Part shown: positions 24,660 through 34,479 of the stretch, piece by piece
How the letters are laid out: the number at the start of each line of letters is the position of its first letter
How positions within the stretch are numbered: the first letter of the stretch is position 1
Assembly: GCA_029339505.1 (NCBI GenBank)
Contig: JAQISU010000119.1
Coordinates: 1,306,501-1,370,500 of the forward strand
Source of the DNA: Unio delphinus
Taxonomy: Eukaryota; Mollusca; Bivalvia; Unionida; Unionidae
Reading direction: 5' to 3'
DNA length: 64,000 bases
Translations under genes and position numbers: made by a program
Notes under the pieces: model-generated
Database searches by the model: none
The model's input: the letters and a program-made list of their open reading frames with translations, nothing else
What the model was told of the DNA's origin: nothing

Positions 24660-25688
24660 ATGATTGATATTTGGGGACGATCTTTATCATCGCTGAAAAA
24701 ACCTGATAGTGGAGTTGAAACCGTTGATAACAAGGATGTTAAAAAATTAATCGAAGATGAAATAGCTGAAATATTAAACCTAGCAAATGTTGATCCTGGT
24801 GAAATAGTTGTATTTCAAGATCGTCAGGGTAAATTGAAAAGTAGTAATATCTCTCTTAATGATATTTTGGTTAAACAACGAGACGCAGCAGAGGATACTA
24901 TCGCGTTATTTTCTGATGAGGGTAAACTCAAACCAGGTGTACTTGTTTCAACAATTACGGATAAATTAACAACATACGATAACACGGTGAATTCATTAAA
25001 ATCGCTTAATGATAAGTATGATGATCATATAATTGTATTTGATCAGTTTACTACATTACAAAGAAATATAGTTGACAAAATTGACAAACCCATACTAGAA
25101 TTTTTTGGAAATCCACCAGTAACCACACCAAAACTCACCACAATAAAAGATTCTATATTGGAACTAGCAACTCTTCAATCCGAATATGAAAAACACACGA
25201 AACTATTTATGACGTTTCGTAAAAACCTCATGGACAAGTTTATTGGGAGCCCATTTGATAAAATTGAAATAACACTTCCCGATATTAAAAAATCCATCGA
25301 TGAACTTAAAACATTCAACAACGCAATAAGGGATGATGCAATGAGAATGATAAGCGTTGTTGAAAAAGTAAAAATTCCTCATAATAAATCTATCGTCAAC
25401 AACGTAGTATACACGATTCAATACGGATCATTTATGTGGACTCCCACAAACAATATTTTAACCGTAACCGCAGCAGTCAAGGGTATTTATCGATTAATAA
25501 TAGTATCACCGACTCAGTTTGAAATATCATCAAGTAGTTCATCTGGAGTCAATAATACGATATCAACGATCATCGACAAGGATACAACTGAACAATTCAC
25601 GATAACAAATACAGATGGAAATCTAGCCAAGGTTTCAGTAACGTGGTACGTAGAATTCGTAGTGGATTTAAGTAAACAATTAAATTGA
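24660..25688 (+). CDS. Fibre-like minor virion protein candidate (copy B)
   Basis: 342 aa, collinear with copy A (7648-8676) with scattered substitutions. It has the same I-W-G-R-containing N-terminal peptide, helical stalk and Ser/Thr-rich C-terminal beta domain. The strongest conservation is in residues 1-130 and 180-240. It is preceded by the same three palindromes as copy A. The function is inferred from position and architecture. Confidence 0.65.
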   Translation: MIDIWGRSLSSLKKPDSGVETVDNKDVKKLIEDEIAEILNLANVDPGEIVVFQDRQGKLKSSNISLNDILVKQRDAAEDTIALFSDEGKLKPGVLVSTITDKLTTYDNTVNSLKSLNDKYDDHIIVFDQFTTLQRNIVDKIDKPILEFFGNPPVTTPKLTTIKDSILELATLQSEYEKHTKLFMTFRKNLMDKFIGSPFDKIEITLPDIKKSIDELKTFNNAIRDDAMRMISVVEKVKIPHNKSIVNNVVYTIQYGSFMWTPTNNILTVTAAVKGIYRLIIVSPTQFEISSSSSSGVNNTISTIIDKDTTEQFTITNTDGNLAKVSVTWYVEFVVDLSKQLN

Positions 25689-25743
25689 TTTAAAAATTCT
25701 TTCAGAATTTCGTAATTGAAAATGCTAACACTTTTAAAATAAA

Positions 25744-26301
25744 ATGACTCCATCATCGAATCAGTATCGCTATGATCAAGTCAAAGAATTTCAAACTAAA
25801 CTCAGTTCTCTCTGTGAAGAATATCAAATAAAAATCAAAAAATACAAACGAAGAATAACCACAGTTGATATCACCGTGTACTCGGTGTCAGGAGTAATCA
25901 CTGCTGCTGGAATAATACTATCTTCGGTTACAATGATTGCTCCGGTCGTAGTTCCAATCGCTATTTCCGCAGTGGCTACAATTGCTGGTATATTAACTGG
26001 GATCACAAAAAAACTATCATCGTGTAGCCAGAGTAAACTACATGATTATTTAATTAAATATCATATTGCATCTGCCGGTTACTCGCAATTATCCTCGTTG
26101 ATATCATCGTCGTTGGATGACACAACAATATCAGATAGCGAATTTTCAACTATGGCTCAATTGTATAAATCAACAATGCTGAAATTAGAGCAGAATAATA
26201 ATAATAATGTTGTCGCAAGAACTACTTCAACAAATAGTAACAAATACAACACCAGTGAAAACAAGCACGATATCAATAACCTCAACACGTCCCGAATTTA
26301 G
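25744..26301 (+). CDS. Two-TM membrane protein (copy B, intact)
   Basis: The 185-aa protein has a charged N-terminus (residues 1-40), two hydrophobic segments (about residues 44-66 and 68-92), then a Ser-rich helical region and an Asn-rich tail encoded by an AAT repeat. Similar hairpin-TM proteins sit beside the penton gene in adintoviruses. The last 95 bp overlap the penton-like gene in another frame, so the tail is constrained by both. Confidence 0.75.
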   Translation: MTPSSNQYRYDQVKEFQTKLSSLCEEYQIKIKKYKRRITTVDITVYSVSGVITAAGIILSSVTMIAPVVVPIAISAVATIAGILTGITKKLSSCSQSKLHDYLIKYHIASAGYSQLSSLISSSLDDTTISDSEFSTMAQLYKSTMLKLEQNNNNNVVARTTSTNSNKYNTSENKHDINNLNTSRI

Positions 26302-27541
26302 TGTTAATTTTCCAATTCCTGTTCTCGTGAGCGAGATCGCACTAGCAAAACTACGAGTGTATCATAGCTGGCCTAATATTAGATCGGTAGCATTTGGTGG
26401 TCAACAACCGAATAATTCCTTGGTATTTGCAAACAAGAATCGTGAAGACGGAACACCAGATTGGCAGGTTGTTTCTATACCAACTGGGTCATATCAAATC
26501 GAACAGATCAACGCTGAATTTCAACGAAGAATAAAATCTCTCACCGGAAAAGAATCAAAAATCGCTATAACAGTTCATGAACCAACACTATCATCTGCTA
26601 TCGAGATAAATACAGAAGGATACGTTGTAGATATTTATCAGAGTTCTATAAGATCAGTGTTAGGATGGCCTGAATTACCACCGGATAACTCGCGAGAAAA
26701 TTCGAAGGATTTTCCACCCGAACCTAAAAAATCCGATTATATCACCAACAAAATAAAACCCGTCAATGAAGTCAAAAGTTATCAAGATTATACCCCCGAT
26801 AAGTTCATAAATAAAAAAGTTTTTCATTCAATCTACCTCCCTCTCATCAACGGAAATTTCACAGTAATGAATAATGATTTTTCACTACTGCTAATATCTC
26901 TTAAATCCGGCTCTCTCACTAAAGACGAATTTATCAGCATCGTAGAAACGGGTAATAAAATCATCTATGATATGAAAATATTTCACTCGATAATTATTCA
27001 AGAAGTATTAAATGAAGAGATATTACATGATAAGTTTGCGGATCTATACAATATTAATAAAACGGAGATTAAAGATTTTAAAATCCCTGGATATAACCCG
27101 GATAAACTAAAGAAACAACTTGACGATGCTATTGATATTGGGTTCAAAAGAATCCACGATAATTGGAAAAAATTGAAGAATCCTACAGCAAATATTCTGA
27201 AATATAATAATGATCCAGAAGGCGGCGGTAGACATATTGCTCCGAACAATGTGAATATTTCAACGGTGATTGCGCTCAATTTAGTATGTGACGTTATCGA
27301 AGGAAATTATCAAATAAATCTCGAACAATCAAATCAAGCTCAGCAAGGATATATTTTATATTCATTTGCACCAACGGCTCCTCCAGGATTTCTAATTATT
27401 GAAGACCCAACTAATCTAGTCTATATGCGATGTCATAATAATTTGTTAACGAGAATTAATTTCAAACTCACTGACCAATCTAATAATCTGATTGATTTAC
27501 GAGGTGAGGTTTTACAAATTAGTTTGTTTGTGAAATCTTAA
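26207..27541 (+). CDS. Penton-like minor capsid protein (copy B)
   Basis: 444 aa, about 90 percent identical to copy A. The N-terminal and C-terminal parts form the presumed jelly-roll and the central insertion (about residues 155-335) varies most; the palindrome at copy A 9792-9812 is replaced by unrelated sequence here. It starts inside the two-TM gene and ends one base before the right terminal repeat. Confidence 0.85.
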   Translation: MLSQELLQQIVTNTTPVKTSTISITSTRPEFSVNFPIPVLVSEIALAKLRVYHSWPNIRSVAFGGQQPNNSLVFANKNREDGTPDWQVVSIPTGSYQIEQINAEFQRRIKSLTGKESKIAITVHEPTLSSAIEINTEGYVVDIYQSSIRSVLGWPELPPDNSRENSKDFPPEPKKSDYITNKIKPVNEVKSYQDYTPDKFINKKVFHSIYLPLINGNFTVMNNDFSLLLISLKSGSLTKDEFISIVETGNKIIYDMKIFHSIIIQEVLNEEILHDKFADLYNINKTEIKDFKIPGYNPDKLKKQLDDAIDIGFKRIHDNWKKLKNPTANILKYNNDPEGGGRHIAPNNVNISTVIALNLVCDVIEGNYQINLEQSNQAQQGYILYSFAPTAPPGFLIIEDPTNLVYMRCHNNLLTRINFKLTDQSNNLIDLRGEVLQISLFVKS

Positions 27542-27752
27542 GGACTTGATCAAATATTTAGTTAGCGCATTAGCAGCCGAGGAGGTGAACGTCAACTAAA
27601 TGGCGTCTTTTTTTTTTTACCCTTGAGGAAGGCTCCGTTTGACAAACAGAGCTCTAAAATTGTTAAGTCTCAGTTTGGCAAATGGAGACTTAGAATATTT
27701 TTGCTTAAAATATACCCCAATTAGAGAAAGTCTGTTCACCCACTCTGCTGCT
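27542..27752 (+). repeat. Right terminal inverted repeat of copy B
   Basis: Begins at the base after the penton TAA stop and ends ...CACTCTGCTGCT, mirroring the left repeat. Confidence 0.95.
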
Positions 27753-27757
27753 CTTAC
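27753..27757 (+). repeat. Target site duplication of copy B, right
   Basis: CTTAC, matching 11590-11594. Confidence 0.85.
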
Positions 27758-29069
27758 GCTTGTTTTTGTGGTATATTTTCCCTTACAAAAATTAAAAGAA
27801 ACACACATCCCACTTAGAAAATTCCATAGGAAAGGTCCACGATTTTAAAATAGCATCAGTGTGAACCGATGACACACACGACTAAAATGTTCTCACAAAA
27901 TAGGTAATCCAAATACGCACAGGGTAAGATTGTTCTTGCTTTAGTTTCGCTTCTTTTGTATATAAATAATCTAGTGGTGAAACACGACCCATCTTGAAAC
28001 TAGGTGAAGTGCTACTGAAGTCAATTCGAAGTGAACGCGGTAAGAAAATTAGTCTAGCCAATGAAATTGTTTATGATGAGTGGTGATGCAATGTTTTGTA
28101 CGAAGGTAGTATGGCAAAATAATAAATACGTTATCAAGTTGTTCCCATTGCAGTGCAGATTGGAATGTGAACTTAAATCCCTCCGTTGTGTATTGTAACA
28201 TTTCTTCTTACCACATTAACTACTGAATGGTCACAGCATTCGTATCATTTCTTTTTACCACATCAGCTACTGAACGGTCCCAGTACTGGTTCGCATTTTG
28301 AAACTGACAGTTTTTTTGTATCTTACTTAACCATTTTGACGTACACACTCACTTCGGTATAGTCAAGAGGGGTGCAGTATTAAGTGGCATGGTTTTTGGT
28401 TTTTTTTTTTTTTTTCAAACTTGTGAATCTAGGATTTGTACGAATTAACGAAGCAAGTTCAGTGAACCTCAAGGATAAAAATCCAAGTTGTCTGTCTATT
28501 GGTGTGAATATTTGCATCCAAAACAATATGACCTGCAAAACACAAAGATATACGGCAAGCATGATTAGAATGAATATAACAACACCTAACTGTTGTAACA
28601 AAGAGATGTTTTTCTTCACGTCCGCGTAACTTAGAGTTTCAATCCTCTTTCAAGACAAACTTGGTACCCTTTTGTGAACGTGAAATTAAAATACTGAAGA
28701 AACTTAAGCGCTTTGCTGTAGACTATAGTATAGATAATTTCAGCAACAAACTAAACAACATAAATACCGTTACAACAATAGAAAACCCAAATCGTCTATT
28801 AAAAAAGAAATGCGTTTTAAAAAATAATTAAAGATTAACGATGGCTAAGCAATACAACCGAATTAACGAAAGGCAATGACATTTGTATATAGGCCTTTCA
28901 CTTTGATATTGTGTGTGGATGTAATCTGCGATGTATTAACAGCTTCAACAAAGGTATACGCAAAGAGAAACCTCAATTCAAACTGACTCTTTTCAGATTT
29001 GTTCCGTCTTTTTATTTTTTTGGGAACACACCTAAACACTATTCAAGGAAAATACACATATCAAAACAT
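27758..29069. other. Host DNA right of copy B, no gene recognised
   Basis: Contains TATATAAAT near 27960 followed by a possible donor at GCG|GTAAGA (28039), and a poly-T tract near 28400. No protein-coding frame of note; the short frames here lack codon or domain support. Confidence 0.6.
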
Positions 29070-29713
29070 ACTATTTACTATCCACACACCGGTAAGCAGG
29101 CAAAACAAACCACATCATCTACTATCCAATATCACACTATCTACCAATCACACACACACACACCATTTACTATCCAATATCACACCATTTACTATCCAAT
29201 ATCACACCCTATACTATCCACACACACACGGGGAAGCAGCCAAACAAACCACATCATTTGCTATCCAATATCACACCAATTACCATCCACACACGGAGAA
29301 GCAGTCAAACAAACCACATCATTTGATATCCAATATCACACTATCTACCATCCACACACACGGGGAAGCAGCCAAAGACACCATATTATTTACTATTCAA
29401 TATCACACCATCTATCATCCACACACAGGGGAAAGTAGCCAAAATAAAACTTACAATTTACTATCCACAAACCGGTAAGCAGCCAAACAAACCACATCAT
29501 TTGCGATCCAATATCACACCATCTACCATCCACACACGGAGAAGCAGCCAAACAAACCACATCATTTGCTTTCCAATATCACATCATCTACCATCCACAC
29601 ACATGGGGAAGCAGCCAAAAAAAACCTTACAATTTACTATCCACAGACCGGTAATCAGCCAAACAAACCACATAATTTACTATCTAATATCACACCATTT
29701 ACTACACACACAC

Positions 29714-29753
<40 letters not shown>

Positions 29754-29940
29754 TAGCAGCCAAAACAAACCACACCAGTTACTATCCAAAATCACACCAT
29801 TTACTATTCACACACACGTGGAAGCAGCCAAACACACCATACTATTTACTATCCAACGTCACACTCTATACTATCCACACACGCCCAATGGGAAGCATCC
29901 AAAAACACACCATATCATCTACTATCTTGAACAAACCTAA
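29070..29940 (+). repeat. ~65-bp minisatellite with CACACA tracts
   Basis: About 13 irregular units containing GAAGCAGCCAAACAAACCACAT and ACTATCCAATATCACACC. The Thr/His-rich frames across it are artefacts. A related array lies in opposite orientation at 57900-58335. Confidence 0.92.
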
Positions 29941-30043
29941 ACCAGTAGATAAGCCCTCCCTAAAACATAATATTCAAAGATTACCACACGAATTGCAAGA
30001 GAAGATCTACAAGGACGTTTGGCAAAGCCTTACTAAAGAATAA
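29940..30043 (+). pseudogene. C-terminal remnant ending L-P-H-E-L-Q-E-K-I-Y-K-D-V-W-Q
   Basis: An F-box-like or capsid-associated helix of unknown family. The 24-nt core (30000-30024) recurs at 32545-32570 in the same reading as K-I-Y-K-D-V-W-Q. Upstream sequence is minisatellite, so the 5' part of the gene is gone. Confidence 0.45.
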
Positions 30044-30315
30044 TCTCAATGGGTGGCTGTAGAACTTTTGTGTCGTGAAATTCACAAGAAGAAAGAGACA
30101 AAAATTAACTAACGTGTCAGATTTCTCTGGATCAAGGGTATCTTTTTCCACTGTTTCCAATTTGGCACGTTTACATCTGAAAATCTTTTGATCATTATTC
30201 ACCGTTACCCTGAATGGCAGTGGGACGAAATTGCACGTTATATTAATCACTTTCGCCTTTGGAGAAGATTGTATTCTGTGCAGGATATACACTGGTGGTC
30301 TTCGACCTAAAAAAG

Positions 30316-30324
30316 TATAAAATA
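30316..30324 (+). promoter_or_regulatory. TATAAAATA box of element C
   Basis: Nine bases before the ATG at 30333. Similar boxes are at 31172-31179, 31988-31995 and 32928-32937; the last overlaps the stop codon of the preceding gene. Confidence 0.6.
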
Positions 30325-30332
30325 AAAAGACC

Positions 30333-30751
30333 ATGCCACAACCTTTATCACTTGTGATCAAACAGATTCCGTGGAAGGATATCAATGAGAAGATTCACAC
30401 GGTGAAGGATTACAAACACTTATTACAAGAACTGTGTCCCATGAATGAGGGTCGACGTGTAGTGTGTGTTTTAGTGACTTACTTTCTGGGATTTCGTTTA
30501 CCTGCCGATTCCTTGTGGACACTTTACGAACACTACCTACAAAAAACAAAAGACAGTATGGTGACTCCTTTAAATATTCACGAGAAACTCATTCTGTTAA
30601 AAGCCTTACGCTTTCATCTGGATACGTCTCGACCTCTACAGGAAAAAAAAAGATTCGCCAACTTTTACGTACGGAAGCGGTGTACGAAGATGTGCGTGTA
30701 GCTTGTGATTTACACCCTCATTGGACAGATGTACGTGACTGGAAAAATTGA
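30333..30751 (+). pseudogene. Unrecognised element C gene with frameshift
   Basis: A frame of about 105 codons from 30333 is followed, in the next frame, by a charged C-terminus to 30751. The switch coincides with an A9 run (30643-30651), pointing to a single-base indel. The protein is helical with a short hydrophobic segment (about residues 43-55). I do not recognise the family. The TATAAAATA box and position at the head of the series support a former viral gene. Confidence 0.55.
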
Positions 30752-30770
30752 GATTTTGAGGCTTGGATAA

Positions 30771-31154
30771 ATGAAGCATCCAATTATGCTCAAGCATTGT
30801 GTTCGTAAAATCCATCGTCGAGTGAAAAAAGTCACTTTTAAACCTGTGTTAGTGACAGTACCAGAAGAAAAAGAAGAAAAAGAATCTGTCACCCAGGATA
30901 ATCCCTCTGTTCAAGACAGAACTGTCCTAGACATTCCCCAACAAAGACCCTTACGAGAAGACACCTATGTGACTGTACCCCATGTAGAGACTATAAGAAC
31001 ATTACACGCTGCCTCTAGGACACTGTCGTTACGTAAACCATGTTGTACAGTGACTTGTTTATATGCCACTTTGATCGTTTCCATGTGTATTTTATTCCTG
31101 TATCTATCCATTTGGCTTTTATGTATTTTTGTCTTTAGTGTTGCATTTAAATAA
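30771..31154 (+). CDS. C-terminally anchored membrane protein (element C)
   Basis: The 127-aa frame is basic at the N-terminus (residues 1-25), has an acidic linker (about 32-42), and ends in a strongly hydrophobic ~25-residue segment (residues 100-127) suited to a tail anchor, preceded by four cysteines. It is intact and lies 17 bp before the next TATA box. No family assignment; similar small membrane proteins are common in Polintons. Confidence 0.6.
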   Translation: MKHPIMLKHCVRKIHRRVKKVTFKPVLVTVPEEKEEKESVTQDNPSVQDRTVLDIPQQRPLREDTYVTVPHVETIRTLHAASRTLSLRKPCCTVTCLYATLIVSMCILFLYLSIWLLCIFVFSVAFK

Positions 31155-31230
31155 ACGTGTCTTGAAAAAAGTATAAAAACCTCTTGTCTTGTCTGTTTTT
31201 TGTGTCAGTCGTGTCATACCCTACACTACT

Positions 31231-31962
31231 ATGGCAAACTCTGCTATTTCTACTCCTCCTTCCTCCTTGACATTTAAAGTCATTGACGAACACTTAGATC
31301 ATGCTAGTTGGGAAGCCTTGTATCTTCTTCATCCTTTTAACATGTTAATTGCTGGACCGAGCGGTTCAGGAAAAACCGAATTTGTCAAACGTTTGATCGA
31401 ACATAAACATCATTTGGTCGATCGTCCACCTCAACGCATCGTGTGGTGCTACAAAGAGTGGCAATCGGCATACAGCCTCTTCCAAGAAAGTCAAGGTGAT
31501 TCCATTGTGTTTGTGGAAGGTATTCCTAGAGAAGAAGAGGGGATCGTGTCTGACCCTAGTCAGACTCATTGGGTTATTTTTGACGACATGTTAGGAGAAG
31601 ACGAAGAAGAAATTAAACTGTAGTTTACGCGTAAAGGGCATCATCGTAATGCCAGTGTCATTTACATTACACAAAATTTATTTCAACAAAGCAAAGCCCA
31701 TCGTACCATTAGTCTCAATGCTCATTACGTAGTCTTGTTTAAAAGTCCTCGAGATAAATCACAAGTGCAAGTCTTAGCGAAACAGTTAGGAACACCTTGG
31801 CTGACTCATGCGTACGAAGATGCCACTCAAACGCCACACGCCTATTTACTCGTGGATTTTAAACCCACTACCCCCGATTATTTGCGATTTCGTACCGATT
31901 TGTTTCACGATTGGTGCCAAGACGGAGGACCTGTTGTGTATACGTCCTCGTCGTCGACATAA
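31231..31962 (+). pseudogene. ATPase: Packaging ATPase with in-frame TAG (element C)
   Basis: The protein has Walker A (G-P-S-G-S-G-K-T) about 42 residues from the ATG at 31231, Walker B (W-V-I-F-D-D-M) near residue 112 and a sensor block I-Y-I-T-Q-N about 18 codons after a TAG stop at 31621-31623. The frame continues unchanged after the stop to 31962, so a single nonsense mutation interrupts an otherwise complete FtsK/A32-like ATPase. It is distinct from the copy B ATPase. A TATAAAAA box lies 52 bp upstream. Confidence 0.88.
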
Positions 31963-32023
31963 CCATAGGAACCAATAAAAAAAAATCTATAAAAACCTTG
32001 GTCACTTTGACCTTGTCTCAAAC

Positions 32024-32932
32024 ATGGTCAACATGACGTCCCTTCAGTCTCGTCTTCCCATCAAATTGATTCGAGCCTTGTACGGCATCAGTCGCAAAAA
32101 AAATCCACAATGACGTGCTCACGTCTTAGAAGCCAGTCTCAAAGAAGTCTTACGATGGTTTACGGTGACAGCACGTCAAATACTGCAAGGCATCATTCAC
32201 ATTCCACATCAAGCCAAACGCTTTTTTGACAGAAACAAAGTAGCCTTGACGCAACTGGCCGATCCTCGCATCGACACTCGCACCAAAAAGCAAATCATTT
32301 TGAAACCTGGAGGTAGTGGTTCTATAGGAGGTGTCATCATTCGTTCCCTTTTAAAATGGGATCCCAATGCTCCCAAAGTTTACCCCAAGAAAAAAACCAA
32401 AAACAAACGAACCCCTAAAAAAAAGAACAAGAGTGCCAAGACCGAAACACAGAATAAGAAATGTCCACAAAAAAAAGCGGTCACCCGCAAGAAAGGCACT
32501 TCGGCCAGGACGCAACCTTATCTTCGTCAACCACGACCTGCAACAGAAGATCTACAAGGACGTTTGGCAGGGAACGCGTTTCCAGTAGCCTCAGAGGCTT
32601 CTACTTTTCCGATGCGGATGATGCCAGCCAAAGCCAATTTGACACACGTTTTTCCTAATTTGATGAAACATTGGAAATTTGCGTCTCGCAAAACGTCTCC
32701 TCCTCCACCGGTGACAACCTCGTCCACATTAGCGTCAGTTGCAGCTGCTCACAAAGTACCTGCCCCTAAAGTCCAAGTCCAAGAAAGATCTGGCATGTTA
32801 AAGAGTTTACTAGATTTGTCCAAACAAGAACTGTCCCAACTGAGTTCGCTACGTACCCCTTCACGACGTGTGTTACCTGTCATGAAGTTGATACAACTCA
32901 AAGATAATCAGTGGCGTCGCATTCCAGTATAA
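32024..32932 (+). pseudogene. Basic virion protein with in-frame TGA (element C)
   Basis: Translation from the ATG at 32024 meets a TGA at 32111-32113, after which the same frame is open to 32932. The region is Lys/Arg-rich, especially 32370-32520, with a Pro/Ser-rich middle. The segment 32529-32588 gives K-I-Y-K-D-V-W-Q in a different frame, so a second lesion or an internal fusion is likely. The N-terminal L-I-R-A-L-Y-G-I pattern recalls the pX-like proteins of animal Polintons. It is the longest gene of element C. Confidence 0.65.
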
Positions 32933-32995
32933 AAATAGGACTTGAGAACCACAACGGGAATCAGTATTTTCTGTACCACTGCTGAACACACAAGG

Positions 32996-33247
32996 ATGCT
33001 TCCTCAAAAACGTGCACACCACCACCCTCGTCGTTCTGCTGTCCAAAAAGGAAAAGGAAAAAGACGCTCTCGTCATTCTACAAAACGCTTAAAAATCAAA
33101 CATCGACTCGTTCGTCGTCAAAAGACCCAAAAGAAAATACCCATCTGTCAAAAGAAAATGATGCTGGTGCAACGCGGAGGATTTTTTGTTCCTTTTTTAA
33201 GTGAGGAAAATGACCCATATCTAAAACGACTGGTGGGGAAAAAGTAG
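32996..33247 (+). CDS. Small basic pX-like protein (element C)
   Basis: An 83-aa frame: a His/Arg/Lys-rich N-terminus, then K-K-I-P-x-x-x-K-K-M-M-L-V-Q-R-G-G-F-F, a motif typical of pX-like core precursors in animal Polintons, followed by a short tail. The same motif occurs in the next pseudogene, so the two are paralogous fragments. A TATAAAAATA box lies at 32928. Confidence 0.65.
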   Translation: MLPQKRAHHHPRRSAVQKGKGKRRSRHSTKRLKIKHRLVRRQKTQKKIPICQKKMMLVQRGGFFVPFLSEENDPYLKRLVGKK

Positions 33248-33308
33248 ATAAAAGGGTGTGTGTTCCAAGTCATTGACGTTAGTGGTATTGTGTAACGAAC
33301 AAGCAAAG

Positions 33309-33449
33309 ATGTCACCTCGCAGAAAACATTCTTATTCACTCCCCAAGGGAAAGAAAAGGAAAGGACAACCTCTTCGTTTAGTCAAACACGGAGACATGTT
33401 GTCCGTCCTGTCCAAAAGCCTCTCCACCCATGCAAAAATAAATCATTAA
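33309..33449 (+). CDS. Small Lys/Arg-rich protein (element C)
   Basis: 46 aa, basic, with P-K-G-K-K-R-K-G near residue 13; resembles a nuclear-targeted or DNA-condensing peptide. It ends immediately before the next ATG at 33451. No family recognised. Confidence 0.45.
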   Translation: MSPRRKHSYSLPKGKKRKGQPLRLVKHGDMLSVLSKSLSTHAKINH

Positions 33450-33450
33450 A

Positions 33451-33752
33451 ATGGCCTCCAAAGATGTCATCGATACCGTGTGCGAATGTTGTTTGAATGT
33501 CTTGAAAGGCACGATACCTTTGTCTCCACACCAGAAAAATGCTTAGCCAAACATCGGCACGTTCTTCGTCAAATGGTTCAAAAGAAAATACCCATTCATC
33601 AAAAGAAAAAGATGTTGGTGCAACGTGGAGGATTTTTTCCCTTTCTTTTACCTGTGTTGACAGGATTAGCGAAAGCCGGCGCGGGTTTATTGCCAGGTTT
33701 GGTAAATACCTGGCACGAGGGATCTCCCAAAGTTGATCCTTCCAGAAGATAA
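33451..33752 (+). pseudogene. pX-like core precursor with frameshift (element C)
   Basis: The N-terminal ~30 codons (C-E-C-C-L-N-V-L-K-G motif) and the C-terminal part (M-L-V-Q-R-G-G-F-F followed by a hydrophobic Gly/Leu-rich stretch) fit together as the pX-like protein of animal Polintons but lie in different frames. The break is at an A5 run near 33534. Such proteins are processed by the viral protease and bind the genome (family knowledge). Confidence 0.7.
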
Positions 33753-33761
33753 AAGGGATCC

Positions 33762-34472
33762 ATGGAGCACCACGAACTCAGACGTCACCTTTGGAAGCCC
33801 ATGGAAGGACGAAAACTGACTTTAGTCCCTTACAAACGATGGATGGAATACCATCGTTGGCAAGAACAACATATTCCCAATTTACCACCCAATCCTGATT
33901 TGACCGAGATGTCCCAATTACAACACGAACTGCAATCCTTAGTGCAACGCCACGATTTGTCCGAAACCGAAAAATCTCAAAAGTACGGTCAACTTTTGCA
34001 ACGACTACAATTCTTTCATCGAAAAGCTGTGGAACAAACAGCTCTACCTACTCTGTCCGATTTGAAAGCTCTGATGAATAGTCCGTCGCTCTCACCCTCT
34101 ACAGTAGCCAAAACAGACGCTACCCCACCATTACCCAAGAAAGAAGAAGAACCCCAGGATCTCTCTCAAACACTCACTGCCACTCCCCTTTCGAGTAAGA
34201 TTGCCGCTTCCTTATTGACCCCATCCCCCACTCCTTAACGAGAACTCAAAACTTGGGTTGAAAAGATGATGGCTACTCGTCCTTCGACAGATGTGATAAA
34301 GAAAGAAAGGAAATCAGAAGTGAAAAAAGAAAAGAAGACCAAAGCTATCTCATTACCACCAGTACCCTCAACTTCGACTCCTGTGGCACATCGGACACGT
34401 AACACCGTTTTCAAACAACCCCCATTTTGTCCTACCCAAAGCAGTATCCTCGAAGAGTGGGTCACTTATTAA
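33762..34472 (+). pseudogene. Unrecognised charged protein with in-frame TAA (element C)
   Basis: A frame from 33762 is stopped by TAA at 34236-34238 and then continues in the same frame to 34472, giving about 235 codons in all. The N-terminus has L-V-P-Y-K-R-W near residue 21, followed by a helical, Gln-rich region and a Pro/Ser/Thr-rich, then Lys-rich C-terminus. Genes with this L-V-P-Y opening commonly sit beside the integrase in animal Polintons. A TAAAAGGG box is at 33751. Confidence 0.6.
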
Positions 34473-34479
34473 CAAAACC

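Larger units (their letters stand above)
11595..27752 (+). mobile_element. Polinton/Maverick (adintovirus-like) copy B, complete, 16.2 kb
   Basis: The boundaries are defined by inverted repeats (11595-11803 and 27542-27752) and flanking CTTAC duplications (11590-11594 and 27753-27757). The ends are 5'-AGCAGCAGAG and its complement, matching the AG...CT termini typical of Polintons; the 5-bp duplication is close to the usual 6 bp. The element encodes family B polymerase, retroviral-type integrase, FtsK/A32-like ATPase, adenain-like protease and both capsid proteins, the diagnostic set. Genes run flush into the repeats: the ATPase stop lies inside the left repeat and the penton stop touches the right one. 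Most frames are open, so the insertion is probably young. Confidence 0.96.

Noticed and set aside
1..27752. Copies A and B as one assembly duplication
   Set aside because: They differ throughout (capsid loops, palindromes, terminal repeats), and copy B has its own target duplication.
28911..30043. His/Thr-rich frames
   Set aside because: Minisatellite translation; only the last ~35 codons look like a gene remnant.
31621..34238. Programmed stop readthrough or an alternative genetic code in element C
   Set aside because: Three different stop codons and several frameshifts occur together; ordinary decay is simpler.
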